NCBI GenBank assembly: GCA_903858085.1
Contig: CAIOHJ010000400.1
Coordinates: 1 to 7,785, forward strand
Reading direction: 5' to 3'
DNA length: 7,785 nt
Origin: an uncultured Chloroflexota bacterium
Lineage (GTDB): Bacteria > Chloroflexota > Anaerolineae > Caldilineales > Caldilineaceae
A program made the position numbers and the translations under genes. Shown piece after piece: positions 7,301-7,785 of the stretch. Position 1 is the stretch's first letter. Each line of letters opens with the position of its first letter. The notes under the pieces are model-generated. The model had not been told where the DNA came from and searched no databases. It saw only the letters and a list, made by a program, of their open reading frames with translations.

Positions 7301-7708
7301 CTGAACGACTACGCCAACCAGCAGGTGCACGTTGGGCTCCAGGGGATCAGCGCCTACGGCACCCATCTGGCGGTCGACGATCTTGCCGTCAACACCTGCA
7401 CGTCGCTGCCAGGCGGCCTGGTCTTCGGCACGACCTATGCTGGCACGCCCGCCAACGCGCTGGCGGGCGTCGTCGTCACCAGTGCAGGGCAGACAGCCAC
7501 CAGCACGGCAACCCCGGATGACCCGGCAGTCGCAGACGCCTTTTATCTGTTCTGGCTTCCAGCTGGAAGCAGCGACATCACCGCCGCAGCCGCAGGCCGC
7601 CCTCCACTGCAACGAGCCGTCACAGTCGTCGACCGGACAACACAAAAACAGGATTTCCTCCTGGATCCGCTCCCCTGGCAGCTCTTCTTGCCCGTCACAG
7701 TCCGATAG
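4220..7708 (+). CDS. Secreted reprolysin-like zinc metalloprotease with multi-domain C-terminus
   Basis: A 1162-residue exported endopeptidase of the metzincin clan (reprolysin/M12B-like), probably acting outside the cell; its substrate is unknown. Domains seen: signal peptide 1-31; propeptide about 32-200 with a single cysteine, Cys200; an Asp-Thr-His-Thr triple repeat 203-214; catalytic domain about 240-470 with zinc motif H-E-M-G-H-Q-F-G-A-T-H (His390, Glu391, His394, His400) and Met-turn I-M-A-Y (Met428); a region 478-600 opening with P-P-T-L and carrying D-P-D-G-D-P-L-T-Y, usual after such catalytic domains; an Ig-like module about 605-700; a carboxypeptidase-regulatory-like beta-sandwich 706-783 and a degenerate second copy about 789-865; a MAM/jelly-roll-like region about 878-1060 opening near S-E-G-F-E-G; another regulatory-like module about 1064-1148; and the end L-F-L-P-V-T-V-R. 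Module names beyond the catalytic domain are judged by eye. The gene is separated from brxL by 73 bases and a hairpin, so it is probably an independent unit rather than part of BREX. The coding strand is C-rich over G in many stretches, fitting its Thr/Pro/Ser-rich composition. Confidence 0.9.
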   Translation: MNHASFLVRTSLALLGACCFFLTCSVHLARASSEEPDAQPPAAVLWTDVDPAPLPASAARITTPTHYRTLALDVAAMSALLASTPRERTEERLEADTRGILLELPLPDGTFQHFRIVNTPIMAPELAARYPAIQTYRGVGVDDPTASARLDFTPHGFHAQILSAGPTVYIDPLFPNQTTLYQSFYRHDYTNRPGSESWFCAADTHTDTHTDTHTESDAPQNALPSEKMIRAELAALGTSGTTLRTYRLAVAATGEYTQFQAQNLTAPTVAQMKAAALAAIVTTMNRVNGIYEREVSIHMTLIANNDALLYTDGASDPYTNDNGFDMLDENQTTLDAVIGNANYDIGHVFSTGGGGVAQLYSPCTAGSKARGVTGSSSPVGDAFDVDYVAHEMGHQFGATHTFNAASGSCNGNRSARTAFEPGSGTTIMAYAGICAPQNVQNNSDPYFHAISLDQILDYTVNDNGDSCAVRTATGNQPPTLTALTPYTIPASTPFFLTGSATDPDGDPLTYQWQQMDLGSDTQTAAEAAVDDGSRPLFRVFNPTPGAQRVFPRWSDLLNHTSTLGEALPTTTRALNFRLIARDGQPGGGGVSDRSVRLQVVNTGAAFAVTQPASSSLWPAGTQIPVSWEVAGTDQAPIQCSSVDILLSTDGGTSFVPLANATSNDGSESVLLPATSSTQARIQIVCSNNVFFALSGPITLTHTAGLATFNGTVTAQNGTPLAGAEVTLSPSGGGGLTDEAGRYALYATAGTYTLTAAAAGYQSAVVPNVTGSAGSTVTTNVTLTPLPPVVVTGVVSDALRGFPLYTALSVQPGSSKTWSDPATGAYTVTLLQGISYTLQSTPWLAGYFTASVSLRATSANARLDIAHSPAAADESDDGCQAPGFAVGSSYSEGFEGTANAALPEGWSSSGQTTEGRWRSAGTLNISPQYGDTTVSPHSGTRQVYFNSFDVEPGVTARLWRAFDFRNTAGAALTFWLYHTAELSDNPDQLQVQVCTATDCSADSSWQNVGSPIGRLDPPTGQWVQHRVSLNDYANQQVHVGLQGISAYGTHLAVDDLAVNTCTSLPGGLVFGTTYAGTPANALAGVVVTSAGQTATSTATPDDPAVADAFYLFWLPAGSSDITAAAAGRPPLQRAVTVVDRTTQKQDFLLDPLPWQLFLPVTVR
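4826..4861 (+). repeat. Three perfect 12-bp tandem copies inside the protease gene
   Basis: GACACACACACC is repeated three times head to tail and in frame, encoding Asp-Thr-His-Thr x3 (residues 203-214). It lies in the linker between propeptide and catalytic domain, just after Cys200. Because the unit is a multiple of three, copy changes by slippage would keep the frame. Confidence 0.95.
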
Positions 7709-7719
7709 ACGCCGTCGAG

Positions 7720-7752
7720 GTGGGGCAGGATGCGCACTGCCCCACTCTCTCT
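7720..7752 (+). terminator. Intrinsic terminator candidate after the metalloprotease
   Basis: GTGGGGCAG (7720-7728) and CTGCCCCAC (7737-7745) form a perfect nine-pair GC-rich stem with an eight-base loop, starting 12 bases after the TAG stop. The following TCTCTCT (7746-7752) is pyrimidine-rich but not a pure T run. The position and stem strength make it the likely end of the protease message; it could also stop transcription from the other side. Confidence 0.75.
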
Positions 7753-7755
7753 GCC

Positions 7756-7785
7756 AACCCACAGCCGGGCAACCCACAGCCGGGC
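7756..7785. repeat. Two perfect 15-bp direct repeats at the window edge
   Basis: AACCCACAGCCGGGC occurs at 7756-7770 and again at 7771-7785, with no spacer. The second copy ends exactly at the last base of the window, so a longer array may continue. No open reading frame with a start signal covers it. The 15-bp unit without spacers does not fit a CRISPR array. Confidence 0.9.

Noticed and set aside
7756..7785. CRISPR array
   Set aside because: The unit is only 15 bp, repeats without spacers, and no cas gene is nearby.

Overview
The window is high-GC bacterial DNA read entirely on the + strand. It holds three real genes: the 3' part of a pglZ gene (5' end outside the window), a complete brxL gene, and a complete gene for a large secreted zinc metalloprotease. 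The organism is probably a member of Chloroflexota. The main clue is the protease C-terminus (W-Q-L-F-L-P-V-T-V-R at the very end), which resembles a tail I recall from many exported proteins of that phylum. GC content and domain style fit but do not prove this, so the taxonomy is an inference.

Positions 2-4146 are the distal end of a BREX phage-defence operon. PglZ (alkaline-phosphatase fold) and BrxL (AAA+ ATPase with a Lon-like C-terminal domain) overlap by four bases (ATGA), with a good Shine-Dalgarno inside the end of pglZ, so they are almost certainly co-transcribed and translationally coupled. The order pglZ-brxL at the 3' end is that of type 1 BREX (brxA-brxB-brxC-pglX-pglZ-brxL); type 4 BREX also ends pglZ-brxL. 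The remaining BREX genes should lie to the left. PglZ keeps its recognisable metal-site motifs. BrxL keeps an intact ATPase, but by hand alignment both catalytic residues of its Lon domain are replaced (Ser by Arg589, Lys by Val630), so it should work as a DNA or protein motor rather than a protease.

Positions 4147-4219 are a short intergenic gap with a strong hairpin directly after the brxL stop and a Shine-Dalgarno for the next gene. This looks like the edge of the BREX operon.

Positions 4220-7708 encode a 1162-residue exported metzincin-type protease with a signal peptide, propeptide, reprolysin-like catalytic domain (HExxHxxGxxH plus Met-turn), then a chain of beta-sandwich-type modules and the tail described above. 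An in-frame 12-bp triplicate repeat (Asp-Thr-His-Thr x3) sits between propeptide and catalytic domain. A perfect 9-bp hairpin terminator follows the gene. The window ends inside, or exactly at the end of, a 15-bp tandem direct repeat.

No tRNA, rRNA, CRISPR array, insertion sequence or transposase is visible. The defence genes and the secreted protease show no sign of functional linkage beyond being neighbours. The system present is a known one (BREX); the less explained items are the inactive Lon domain, the protease tail, and the repeats.
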